This document shows, piece after piece, positions 52,184-60,011 of a stretch of 64,000 nucleotides of DNA. How positions within the stretch are numbered: the first letter of the stretch is position 1; each line of letters begins with the position of its first letter. The notes beneath the pieces were generated by a model that worked only from the letters and a program-made list of their open reading frames with translations, ran no database searches and was not told the origin of the DNA. Origin of the DNA: Streptomyces flaveolus (GTDB lineage Bacteria > Actinomycetota > Actinomycetes > Streptomycetales > Streptomycetaceae); NCBI RefSeq assembly GCF_000716535.1, contig NZ_JNWV01000022.1, forward strand, positions 1-64,000, in the 5' to 3' direction. The position numbers and the translations under genes are program-made.

Positions 52184-52993
52184 TCAGCGTTTCTGGCAGG
52201 TCGGGCACCAGAAGAGGTTGCGGGCGGCGAGGCCGGCGATGTGGATCCCGTCGCCGCAGATGTGGCAGGGCAGGTTCGCCCGGCGGTACACGTACACCTC
52301 GCCGCCGTGGTCGTCGACGCGGGGCGGGCGGCCCATGGCCTCGGGGGTGTGCTCCGGGCGGACGGTGTCGATCCGGTTGTTCCGGACGCCCTCCCGCATC
52401 AGCGCGACCAGGTCGGCCCAGATCGCGTCCCACTCGGCCGGGGTGATGTCCCGGCCCGCGCGGTAGGGGTCGATGCCGTGCCGGAACAGCACCTCGGCGC
52501 GGTAGACGTTGCCGACGCCGGCCACGATCTTCTGGTCCATGAGCAGCGCGGCGATCGTCGTACGGCTGCGGGAGATCCTGCGGTAGGCCGCGCCCGGGTC
52601 GGCGTCCGCGCGCAGCGGGTCGGGGCCGAGCCGGTCGTGGATCGCCCGCTTCTCGGCGTCCGTGATCAGGGCGCAGGTGGTGGGGCCGCGCAGATCGACG
52701 TACGACGTGTCGTTGGCGAGCCGGAGCCGGACGGTGTCGGCCGGCGGGGGCGCCGGGGCGTCCCCGAAGCCGACCTTGCCGAACAGGCCGAGGTGGATGT
52801 GGACCCAGTCGCCGTCCCGGAAGCCCAGGAAGAGGTGCTTGCCGTGGGCTTCCGTGGCGGTCGGCTCGGTACCGTCCAGCAGGGCGGCGGCGTCGGAGAA
52901 CTTGCCCTGGGGGCTGGTGACGCGGGCGGCCCGGCCCACGAAGCGCTCGGCGTAGTCCCGGGCCAGCCGGTGGATCGTGTGCCCCTCTGGCAC
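52184..52993 (-). CDS. Fpg/Nei-family DNA glycosylase
   Basis: 269 aa. The GTG start gives the required N terminus (after Met removal) PEGHTIHRLARDYAERF, with catalytic Pro and Glu. A lysine/H2TH region follows (ALLMDQKIVAGVGNVYRAEVLFRHGIDP), then a C-terminal zinc finger (CHICGDGI, then CPTCQKR). PEGHT rather than PELPE points to the Nei group (endonuclease VIII-like), which removes oxidised pyrimidines. It starts 32 bp from the rpiB stop on the same strand. Confidence 0.92.
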   Translation of the reverse strand: MPEGHTIHRLARDYAERFVGRAARVTSPQGKFSDAAALLDGTEPTATEAHGKHLFLGFRDGDWVHIHLGLFGKVGFGDAPAPPPADTVRLRLANDTSYVDLRGPTTCALITDAEKRAIHDRLGPDPLRADADPGAAYRRISRSRTTIAALLMDQKIVAGVGNVYRAEVLFRHGIDPYRAGRDITPAEWDAIWADLVALMREGVRNNRIDTVRPEHTPEAMGRPPRVDDHGGEVYVYRRANLPCHICGDGIHIAGLAARNLFWCPTCQKR

Positions 52994-53024
52994 GGGTCCC
53001 TGTTCCTTCCCGCCCCCTGGGGGC

Positions 53025-53513
53025 TCAGTCCTGCTGCGGGTGGTGGGCCGGGATGGGCGGCAGGTCGCCCGTGGTCTCGTACGCCGACAGCATGTCGATG
53101 CGGCGGATGTGACGCTCGTCACTGGAGAACGGGGTGTTGAGGAAGACCTCGACGAACTTGGTCGCCTCCTCCGTGCTGTGCATGCGCGCGCCCACGGCCA
53201 CCACGTTGGCGTCGTTGTGCTGCCGGCCGAGCGTCGCCGTCTCCTCGCTCCAGGCCAGCGCCGCGCGCACGCCCTTCACCTTGTTCGCGGCGATCTGCTC
53301 GCCGTTGCCGGAGCCGCCGATGACGATGCCGAGGGCGTCCGGGTCCGCGGCCGTCCGCTCCGCGGCGCGGAGGCAGAAGGGCGGGTAGTCGTCCTGGGCG
53401 TCGTAGATGTGCGGCCCGCAGTCGACGGGCTCGTGGCCGGCGGCCTTCAGCCACTCGACGAGGTGGTTCTTGAGTTCGTAGCCCGCATGGTCGGAGCCGA
53501 TATACACGCGCAT
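53025..53513 (-). CDS. rpiB: Ribose-5-phosphate isomerase B
   Basis: 162 aa. MRVYIGSDHAGYELKNHLVEWL, DYPPFCLRAAERT, IVIGGSGNGEQIAANKVKGVRAAL and RQHNDANVVAVGARM are RpiB/LacAB blocks, with the catalytic-region GGSGNG. It interconverts ribose 5-phosphate and ribulose 5-phosphate. No clear ribosome site; a leaderless or weakly initiated start is possible. Confidence 0.95.
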   Translation of the reverse strand: MRVYIGSDHAGYELKNHLVEWLKAAGHEPVDCGPHIYDAQDDYPPFCLRAAERTAADPDALGIVIGGSGNGEQIAANKVKGVRAALAWSEETATLGRQHNDANVVAVGARMHSTEEATKFVEVFLNTPFSSDERHIRRIDMLSAYETTGDLPPIPAHHPQQD

Positions 53514-53607
53514 GCCACGAGTGTGACACGCCCGTATCGGGGCAGCAGCCCCAGGGTGTCGGCGGGCACCCGTGGCGGAAATTGTGAGGCAGGCCATAGA
53601 TCCTCAA

Positions 53608-53644
53608 GGGAACCTCAAGTAACGATACGGATTCAGAGGTTCCC
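53608..53644. promoter_or_regulatory. Inverted repeat upstream of the permease gene
   Basis: Perfect 9-bp arms GGGAACCTC and GAGGTTCCC separated by 19 bp lie 84-120 bp before the permease start, a plausible dimeric regulator site. Confidence 0.4.
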
Positions 53645-53727
53645 GAATTCGTTCACCTCGGATTCACTGGACCGACTCGTACACCGCTCGTGCGGGCAGC
53701 TCTACCTGGCGCAAAGGAAATCCGTCC

Positions 53728-55146
53728 ATGACCTCTGGTTCGGGCCTCCAAGCAGGACTGAAAAACCGCCACCTTTCGATGATCGCGATCGGCGGCGTCA
53801 TCGGAGCCGGCCTCTTCGTCGGTTCCAAAGCCGGTATCGCCACCGCGGGACCCGGCATCCTCCTGTCCTACGCCCTCGTCGGCACGCTCGTCGTACTCGT
53901 GATGCGCATGCTCGGCGAGATGTCCGCCGCCAATCCGACCTCCGGCTCGTTCTCGGCGCACGCCGACCGCGCGCTGGGCCGCTGGGCCGGGTTCTCCATC
54001 GGCTGGCTCTACTGGTTCTTCTGGGTCGTCGTGCTCGCCGTCGAGGCGACCGCCGGTGCCCAGATCCTCGAAGGCTGGGTCCCGGCCGTCCCGCAATGGG
54101 CCTGGGCACTCATCGTGATGATCGTGCTGACCGCGACCAACCTGGTCTCCGTCGGCTCCTACGGCGAGTTCGAGTTCTGGTTCGCCGGCATCAAGGTGGT
54201 AGCGATCGGCGCGTTCATCGTCGTCGGCCTGCTGGCCATCTTCGGCGTCCTGCCGGGCGTGGACGCCGACAAGGCGAGCTTCGGCAACCTGACCTCGCAC
54301 GGCGGGTTCCTGCCGCACGGTCCGGGATCGATCCTCACCGGTGTGCTGCTGGTCGTCTTCTCCTTCATGGGCAGCGAGATCGCCACGCTGGCGGCCGGCG
54401 AGTCCGAGGACCCGCAGCGCGCGGTCACCAAGTCCACCAACAGCATCATCTGGCGGATCGGCGTCTTCTACCTGGGCTCGATCCTCGTCGTGGTCTCGCT
54501 GCTGCCGTGGGACGACGCCTCCATCGCGAAGGACGGCTCCTACGTCGCCGCGCTGAACTCGCTGGGCATCGCGCACGCCGGTCAGATCATGAACTTCATC
54601 GTGCTGACCTCGGTGCTGTCCTGTCTGAACTCCGGCCTGTACACGGCCTCCCGCATGGCCTTCTCGCTCGGCGAGCGGGGCGACGCGCCGAAGGCGTTCG
54701 CGCGGGTCAACGGCCGGGGTGTGCCGATGACGGCGATCCTCGCGTCGGTGGTGTTCGGCTTCGTCGCCGTCTTCTTCAACTACCTGTCCCCGGACAAGAT
54801 CTTCCTCTTCCTCGTCAACTCCTCCGGCGCGGTGGCCCTGTTCGTGTGGCTGGTCATCTGCTTCTCGCAGCTGCGCATGCGGAAGATCATCCAGCGCGAG
54901 GCGCCGGAGAAGCTCGTCGTGCGGATGTGGCTGTACCCGTACCTGACCTGGGCGACGGCCGCGCTGATCGTGTTCGTGCTCGGCTACATGCTGACCGACA
55001 CCGAGCACGACGGCCGCGAGACCGTGCTGCTGTCGCTGCTGGTCGCGGCGGTCGTGCTGGTGATCGCCGTGGTGAAGGAGCGGATCCGGGCGGGCCGCCC
55101 GGCACCCGCCGCCGAGGCCCCGGCCGACAAGGTGTCCGTCGGCTGA
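53728..55146 (+). CDS. Amino-acid permease, AAT/GABA-permease type
   Basis: 472 aa, about twelve membrane helices. APC-superfamily amino-acid transporter blocks: HLSMIAIGGVIGAGLFVGS near the start (substrate-binding GGVIGAGLF), EMSAANPTSGSFSAHADRALG, and FSFMGSEIATLAAGES. Proton-driven uptake is expected; the substrate is likely GABA, proline or an aromatic amino acid. A second gene of the same kind begins at 63921. Confidence 0.92.
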   Translation: MTSGSGLQAGLKNRHLSMIAIGGVIGAGLFVGSKAGIATAGPGILLSYALVGTLVVLVMRMLGEMSAANPTSGSFSAHADRALGRWAGFSIGWLYWFFWVVVLAVEATAGAQILEGWVPAVPQWAWALIVMIVLTATNLVSVGSYGEFEFWFAGIKVVAIGAFIVVGLLAIFGVLPGVDADKASFGNLTSHGGFLPHGPGSILTGVLLVVFSFMGSEIATLAAGESEDPQRAVTKSTNSIIWRIGVFYLGSILVVVSLLPWDDASIAKDGSYVAALNSLGIAHAGQIMNFIVLTSVLSCLNSGLYTASRMAFSLGERGDAPKAFARVNGRGVPMTAILASVVFGFVAVFFNYLSPDKIFLFLVNSSGAVALFVWLVICFSQLRMRKIIQREAPEKLVVRMWLYPYLTWATAALIVFVLGYMLTDTEHDGRETVLLSLLVAAVVLVIAVVKERIRAGRPAPAAEAPADKVSVG

Positions 55147-55176
55147 TCCGGCACCGGCCCGGCAGGCCGCACGACC

Positions 55177-55217
55177 TGGCCGCATAACCTGACGGAAGCT
55201 GTCAGGTTATGCGGCCA
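55177..55217. promoter_or_regulatory. Perfect 17-bp inverted repeat abutting a start codon
   Basis: TGGCCGCATAACCTGAC and its complement flank GGAAGCT. The right arm ends on the A of the FAD-oxidoreductase ATG. It may be a terminator for the permease gene, a repressor site or an RNA hairpin hiding the start. Confidence 0.75.
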
Positions 55218-56557
55218 TGCTGCGTTCCATGACGCACACGGACCAGCGCACCGGCCTGACCCTCCTCCGCCCCGGCGACGTCGGCTACGACGACGAACTC
55301 GCCGCCTTCCAGCTCGGCTTCGTCCAGCGGCCCGACGTGATCGCGCCCGCCCGCACGGCGGAGGACGTGGTGGCCGCCGTGCGGTACGCCGCCGAGCGCG
55401 GCCTGCCCGTGGGTGTCCAGGCCACCGGGCACGGTTTGCCCGGCGGTTACGAGGGCGGGCTGTTGGTGACGACGAAGCGACTGGACGGGATCACCGTCGA
55501 CCCCGAGGCGCGTACGGTCCGGGTGCGGGCCGGGGTGCGCTGGGGGCAGGTGGTCCGGGCGGCCGAACCGTACGGGCTGGCGCCCCTCAACGGTTCCGCG
55601 CCGGGCGTGGGCGCGGTGTCGTACACCCTGGGCGGTGGGCTCGGCATCCTGGCCCGCGAGTTCGGCTACGCGGCCGACCACGTGCGGTGGCTGGAGCTCG
55701 TCACCGCCGACGGCACGCTCCGCCGGGTCACCCCGGACTCCGACCCGGACCTGTACTGGGCGCTGCTCGGCGCCGGCCAGAACCTCGGCGTCGTCACCGA
55801 GCTGGAGATCGGGCTCGTCCCGGTGCGGACGCTGTACGGCGGCTCGCTCGCCTTCGACGGGCGGACGGTGGACCCGGCGGCCGCGCTGCGGGCGTACGAG
55901 GCCTGGACGCGAACCGTGCCGGACGGGCTGACCTCGTCCTTCGCGGCCGTCCCGTACCCGGACGTGCCCGCGCTGCCGCCGCATCTGCGCGGCACGTACG
56001 TGGTCTCGGTCCGGGTCGCCCACACGGGTCCCGGCGGCGCGGACATCGTCGCCTCGCTGCGGGAGATCGGCCCGGTGCTGTCGGACTCGCTGCGCGAGAT
56101 GCCGTACGCCGAGAGCCACACCATCCACAGCGACCCGGACTTCCCGCACGCCTACTACGGGGACAGCGCGGTGCTGCGGGAGCTGGACGTCGAGCGGTCC
56201 GGGGAGCTGCTGCGGCGGACCGGTCCGGCGGCGGACCTGATGTGTGTCGTGCAGGTCAACCACCTGGGCGGGGCGCTCGCGCGGCCGGCGCCGAACGCGG
56301 TGCCGTACCGGGAGGGGCGGTTCCTGGTGCGGGTGCTGACGGTCGGGGACCGGAAGCGGGCGCGGACCGTGCTGGACCCGGTGTTCGCGCTGCTGGCCGA
56401 CGACACGCTCGGCCGGTCGCTCAACTTCGCCTTCGGCGCGGGCGACCGGGGTGCGGGGCTGTACGACGCCGAGACGCGCAAGAGGCTCGCCCGGGTGAAG
56501 GAGACCCACGACCCGGCGAACCTCTTCCGCAGGAACTACGGCGTCAGTCCTTGTTGA
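55217..56557 (+). CDS. FAD-binding oxidoreductase (PCMH/BBE type)
   Basis: 446 aa. FAD_binding_4 domain: PVGVQATGHGLPGGYEGGLLVTTKRLDGITVD, VRVRAGVRWGQVVRAAEPYGLAPLNGSAPGVGAVSYTLGGGLGILAREFG. The first block carries ATGHGLPG in place of the usual GxGH; the normal His-FAD linkage site (R/GGH) reads ATGH, and GGGLGIL matches the second region. The C-terminal BBE tail (YDAETRKRLARVKETHDPANLFRRNYGV) is typical of berberine-bridge-like oxidases. The ATG at 55229 (MTHTDQRTG) is an alternative start. Overlaps bioY by 14 bp at the 3' ends. Confidence 0.9.
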   Translation: MLRSMTHTDQRTGLTLLRPGDVGYDDELAAFQLGFVQRPDVIAPARTAEDVVAAVRYAAERGLPVGVQATGHGLPGGYEGGLLVTTKRLDGITVDPEARTVRVRAGVRWGQVVRAAEPYGLAPLNGSAPGVGAVSYTLGGGLGILAREFGYAADHVRWLELVTADGTLRRVTPDSDPDLYWALLGAGQNLGVVTELEIGLVPVRTLYGGSLAFDGRTVDPAAALRAYEAWTRTVPDGLTSSFAAVPYPDVPALPPHLRGTYVVSVRVAHTGPGGADIVASLREIGPVLSDSLREMPYAESHTIHSDPDFPHAYYGDSAVLRELDVERSGELLRRTGPAADLMCVVQVNHLGGALARPAPNAVPYREGRFLVRVLTVGDRKRARTVLDPVFALLADDTLGRSLNFAFGAGDRGAGLYDAETRKRLARVKETHDPANLFRRNYGVSPC

Positions 56558-57125
56558 CCAGCTTCCAGGCGGTGGGCAGCGCGCCCATCGCCAGCGCGGC
56601 CTTGAGGGCGTCACCGATCAGGAAGGGCGTGAGGCCGGCCGCGATCGCCTGGGACGCGGACAGGTGGGCGGCCAGGGCGAGGTAGGGGACGCCGACGGCG
56701 TAGACGACGGCCTCGCCGAGGATCATCGTGCCGGCCATGCGCAGCGGGGAGCGGTCGGCGCCGCGGCGGGCCAGGGCGCCGACGAGGGCGGAGGCGAGCA
56801 GCATGCCGAGGACGTAGCCGAAGGAGACCATGCCCGCGCCGGAGGTGCCCTGCGCGAACCACGGCACGCCCGCCACACCGGCGACCGCGTACAGCGCGAG
56901 GGAGAGGAAGCCGCGGCGCGCGCCGAGCGTGGTGCCGACGAGCAGCGCGGCGAAGGTCTGGCCGGTCACCGGCACCGGGGAGCCGGGCACGGGCACGGAG
57001 AGCTGGGCCGCGAGACCGGTGAGCACCGCGCCGCCGACGACGAGGGCGACGTCACGGACGCGGGACGCGGGCAGCAGGTCGGCGAGAACGGCGCCGGGGC
57101 GGGCGGTGGCGGTGGCGGTGCTCAT
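56544..57125 (-). CDS. bioY: Biotin transporter BioY (ECF S component)
   Basis: 193 aa with six helices. BioY blocks: TGLAAQLSVPVPGSPVPVTGQTFAALLVGTTLGARRGFLSLALYAVAGVAGVPWFA. It binds biotin and works with EcfAAT or alone. Starts MSTATATARPGAVLADLLPA. No BirA-type operator recognised upstream. Confidence 0.94.
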   Translation of the reverse strand: MSTATATARPGAVLADLLPASRVRDVALVVGGAVLTGLAAQLSVPVPGSPVPVTGQTFAALLVGTTLGARRGFLSLALYAVAGVAGVPWFAQGTSGAGMVSFGYVLGMLLASALVGALARRGADRSPLRMAGTMILGEAVVYAVGVPYLALAAHLSASQAIAAGLTPFLIGDALKAALAMGALPTAWKLVNKD

Positions 57126-57398
57126 GGGGACTCCGCGGGTGACGGGGACATGCTGGGACAGGGTGACGCTATCCGAGCGGGCCGCGGCCGATCACCGTCA
57201 GCGCCCGACAAAGGGCGGAACGAGAGCTTCGTGGGCTCCGGACAAAGAGTGCCGGTTACACGAGTCCGGGCGTGACACTGATCACTGAGGCAGGGACGTT
57301 TCGCTCACGTGGAGCGGGTGCTGACGAAACTGTGCGGTCTCACCAAACGAACCCTGGTCGTCTGGTCGGATTCATTCCTCCTGCCCTACCCTTCAGCC
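57126..57398. promoter_or_regulatory. Divergent promoter region with leaderless-type promoter
   Basis: TACCCT (57387-57392) stands 7 bases before the ATG of the short leader ORF, the distance expected if transcription starts at the ATG itself. A direct repeat CTGGTCG (57354-57360 and 57362-57368) overlaps the -35 zone and may be a regulator site. The other end serves bioY. Confidence 0.5.
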
Positions 57399-57485
57399 AT
57401 GGTTGCCCAGGCCCGCCATCTCACCTCGCGTCGCTACGTCGATCTGCGACGCCAGGGCACGGCCACCTGTCGCCGTCCGGGATAG
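57399..57485 (+). CDS. Cysteine leader peptide upstream of the ROK regulator
   Basis: 28 aa: MVAQARHLTS, then RRYVDLRRQGTATCRRPG. The RRxVDLxR...xxCRR pattern matches the small peptides called putative leader peptides that precede sulfur and cysteine genes in Streptomyces. The ATG lies where the transcript should begin and no ribosome site precedes it, so it is probably leaderless. The Cys codon is near the end, apt for cysteine-dependent stalling. It lies 76 bp before the ROK gene. Confidence 0.75.
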   Translation: MVAQARHLTSRRYVDLRRQGTATCRRPG

Positions 57486-57561
57486 GGGCGGGCCGTCCGG
57501 CACGCCTCACCCTCTCCGAGCCTCCGAGACGTGTCGACCCCGCTCCCGAGGACGGTCCTCC

Positions 57562-58761
57562 ATGCCCCGTACCGCCGTTCCCACCCTGCCCTCGCCCGTG
57601 CCGCGCGCCGCCGACAGCGACCGGCGGCGCACCAGCGCCAGTGTCGTACTGCGCTCCGTGCTGGAGCACGGCCCGGTGGCGCGCAGCACCATCGCCCGGC
57701 TGACCGGGCTGTCCCCCGCGTCGGTGACCGAGCACTGCGCCCGGCTCGCCGAGCGGGGCCTGATCCGGGAGTCGGCCGCGCCCCGCCGCTCGAACGGGGT
57801 CGGCCGGCCGCACGTGCCTGTCGACCTGGACGACAGCTGCTTTCTGGTCGCCGGTGTGCACGTGGCCGTGCCGTACACCACGGTGGCGCTGCTGGACCTG
57901 CGGGGCCGGGTGGTGGCCCGGCGGGAGCTGCGGCACGAACGGACCGACCCGGCCTGGGTGGTGGCGCGGGCGGCCGAGGGCCTCGCGGGGCTGCTCGCCG
58001 GGGTGCCGGGCCGGTGCCCGCTGGGGGTCGGGGTGGCGGTCGGCGGCTGGGTGGACCGGGAGACGGGCACCGTGGTCGAGCACGAGCTGCTGGGCTGGCG
58101 GGACGTGCCGGTGCGGGAGCTGCTCGGCGCCCGCATCGGCCTGCCGGTCCAGGTGGACGGGCACGCGCGGGCCCTGGTGCACGGGGAGCGGCTGTTCGGG
58201 CGGGCCCGGGGCAGCCGGAGCGTGCTGCACCTGTTCGTCGGCAACGTGGTGGACGCCGCCTTCGCCACCCACGACGAGGTGCACTACGGCCCCCGGTCCG
58301 CGGCCGGCGCGATCGCCCATCTGCCGGTGCCGGGCGGCACCGAACCGTGCGCGTGCGGCCGTACCGGCTGCCTCCAGGCGGAGCTGAGCGAGCGGACGTT
58401 GTGCCGGCGGGCGCGGGCGGCCGGGTTGGCCGACTCGGCCGACCCGATGCGTGTGGTGGCCGCGGCGACGGGCGCGGACCCGGTGGCCCGGCGGCTGCTG
58501 GTGGAGCGGGCGCGTGCGACCGGGCGCGCGGCCGGGCTGCTGCTGGACGTGCTGAACCCGGAGACGGTCGTCGTCACCGAGGTCGGTGTCATCCATGTCG
58601 AGGGCTGCCTCGACGCGTTCCGGGACGCGGTCGGTCCGGCGCGTTCCACCGCTGTCCTCCCGACGAGTTTCCCGGATTCCGTGCTGGCGGTGGCGGGCGG
58701 GTCCGTCGTACTGGACGCGTTGTTCCGGGATCCGCTGGGCGCGTCACCTGAAGGTATTTAA
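57562..58761 (+). CDS. ROK-family transcriptional regulator
   Basis: 399 aa. The N-terminal winged HTH (RTSASVVLRSVLEHGPVARSTIARLTGLSPASVTEHCARLAERGLIRE) is joined to a ROK domain with the zinc motif CACGRTGCLQAE and a sugar-kinase-like core (LGVGVAVGGWVDRETGTVV). ROK regulators usually answer sugars. This one begins a sulfur-compound cassette, so its ligand may be unusual. GAGGA precedes the ATG at 57562. Most likely controls the operon at 58968. Confidence 0.9.
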   Translation: MPRTAVPTLPSPVPRAADSDRRRTSASVVLRSVLEHGPVARSTIARLTGLSPASVTEHCARLAERGLIRESAAPRRSNGVGRPHVPVDLDDSCFLVAGVHVAVPYTTVALLDLRGRVVARRELRHERTDPAWVVARAAEGLAGLLAGVPGRCPLGVGVAVGGWVDRETGTVVEHELLGWRDVPVRELLGARIGLPVQVDGHARALVHGERLFGRARGSRSVLHLFVGNVVDAAFATHDEVHYGPRSAAGAIAHLPVPGGTEPCACGRTGCLQAELSERTLCRRARAAGLADSADPMRVVAAATGADPVARRLLVERARATGRAAGLLLDVLNPETVVVTEVGVIHVEGCLDAFRDAVGPARSTAVLPTSFPDSVLAVAGGSVVLDALFRDPLGASPEGI

Positions 58762-58778
58762 TTCAGAAACTCGGAATG

Positions 58779-58815
58779 TTGACAGGGGTCCAGCGCGGCC
58801 GGGAACATCCTGGTC
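58779..58815 (+). promoter_or_regulatory. Promoter of the sulfur operon (leaderless start)
   Basis: A perfect TTGACA at 58779-58784, an 18-bp spacer and GAACAT at 58803-58808 predict a transcript start about 7 bases later, at the ATG of the short Cys ORF (58816). Confidence 0.65.
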
Positions 58816-58854
58816 ATGAGCCCCCTCACGAGCTGTCGCACTCTCTGTTGCTGA
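58816..58854 (+). CDS. Polycysteine leader peptide MSPLTSCRTLCC
   Basis: 12 aa with three Cys codons, including a final Cys-Cys pair, in the 5' region of the organosulfur operon. No ribosome site precedes it and the promoter points to its ATG. Leaderless polycysteine short ORFs acting as cysteine-responsive attenuators are known in mycobacteria. A pyrimidine-rich 113-bp stretch separates it from the substrate-binding protein gene. Confidence 0.65.
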   Translation: MSPLTSCRTLCC

Positions 58855-58967
58855 CATGTTGCCGCGCATGAAGCGCGTGTTTCCCACTGCGTGAGTCCTC
58901 TTCCTCCGGCCTGCTTCCCCCGGAATTCCTCCTGCTTTTCTCTTCTTTTTCTCCTGGGAGTCCTCCC

Positions 58968-60011
58968 ATGCACCGTCGTGCCTTTCTCACCTCCGTGTTC
59001 GGCGCGTCCGCCGCCGTCGCCGGACTGTCCGGCTGCGCGCGGGGCGACGCCGCCGCCGACACCCGTGGTGCCGCCACCGAACCGCTCGCCCACAAGGTCC
59101 CGGCCGGCACCAGCCTGAAGATCGCCTCCTACCTGGGCCAGCAGCAGCTCCAGTTCAGGCTGGCGAAGCTGCCCGGACTGCCGTTCAAGGTGTCCGACTG
59201 GGTGAACATCGGGGCGGGCCCAGACGTGATCAACGCGTTCCGCGCCCGGTCCCTGGACCTCTCCAACAACGCCGGCATCCCGCCGATCCAGGCCCACTAC
59301 CAGGGCTTCGACGCGAAGATCGTGGCGATCGACATCACCCGCAAGCCCAACTACCTGTTCGCCACCAGGCCCGGCAGCGACATCCGCGCGGTCGCGGACT
59401 TCAAGGGCAGGAAGCTCGCCTTCTCGCAGGGCCAGGCCCAGGGTGTCGTGCTGCTGCGGGCGCTGAAGAAGGCGGGCCTGGCCTACGACGAGGTGAAGCT
59501 GGTCCCGCTGACCAGCAACCAGTTCTTCACCGCCCTCCAGTCCGGGCAGGTGGACGTGGCCCCGCTCGCCATCAACCAGGCGCCCGCGTACCTGAAGCAG
59601 TACGCGTCCAAGGGTGCCCGCTCCATCCCCACCGACGTCGTCGACCTGCTCAACCTGCTGTGGGCGCCGCAGTCCGTGCTGAACGACCCGGCGAAGGCCG
59701 CGGCGATCGCCGCCTACATCCCGCAGTGGGCCAAGGGCCAGGTGTGGCAGTACGAGCACCCGGACGTGTGGAACGAGGAGTTCTACGTCAAGACGCAGAA
59801 CCTGACCCCCGCCCAGGCGCGGGGCATCACCGAGCTGGCCAACAAGCCGCTGTTCCCGCCCAGCTGGGACGAGGCGGTCACGTGGGAGCAGGAGACCGCC
59901 GATCTGCTCGCCGAGGGCGGCTTCGTGAAGAAGTTCGACGTGTCCTCGCTCTTCGACCACCGCTTCGAGTCCCTCGCCGCCGAGGCCGTACCCGAGGAGT
60001 ACCGGAGGTGA
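58968..60011 (+). CDS. ABC transporter substrate-binding lipoprotein (SsuA/NMT1-type)
   Basis: 347 aa. The leader MHRRAFLTSVFGASAAVAGLSGC combines a twin-arginine-like HRRAFLT with a lipobox LSGC (Cys23), so a Tat-exported lipoprotein is likely. The mature part is an SsuA/NMT1-type periplasmic binding fold (IASYLGQQQLQFRLAKLPGL; AFSQGQAQGVVLLRALKKAGLAYDEVKL). It probably captures a sulfonate or other organosulfur compound. GGGAG lies upstream of the ATG. Stop and next start overlap (GTGA). Confidence 0.9.
   Translation: MHRRAFLTSVFGASAAVAGLSGCARGDAAADTRGAATEPLAHKVPAGTSLKIASYLGQQQLQFRLAKLPGLPFKVSDWVNIGAGPDVINAFRARSLDLSNNAGIPPIQAHYQGFDAKIVAIDITRKPNYLFATRPGSDIRAVADFKGRKLAFSQGQAQGVVLLRALKKAGLAYDEVKLVPLTSNQFFTALQSGQVDVAPLAINQAPAYLKQYASKGARSIPTDVVDLLNLLWAPQSVLNDPAKAAAIAAYIPQWAKGQVWQYEHPDVWNEEFYVKTQNLTPAQARGITELANKPLFPPSWDEAVTWEQETADLLAEGGFVKKFDVSSLFDHRFESLAAEAVPEEYRR

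Noticed and set aside
58856..58897. A 12-13 codon ORF (MLPRMKRVFPTA) after the Cys leader
   Set aside because: It lacks Cys codons, ribosome site or leader-peptide pattern; probably chance.
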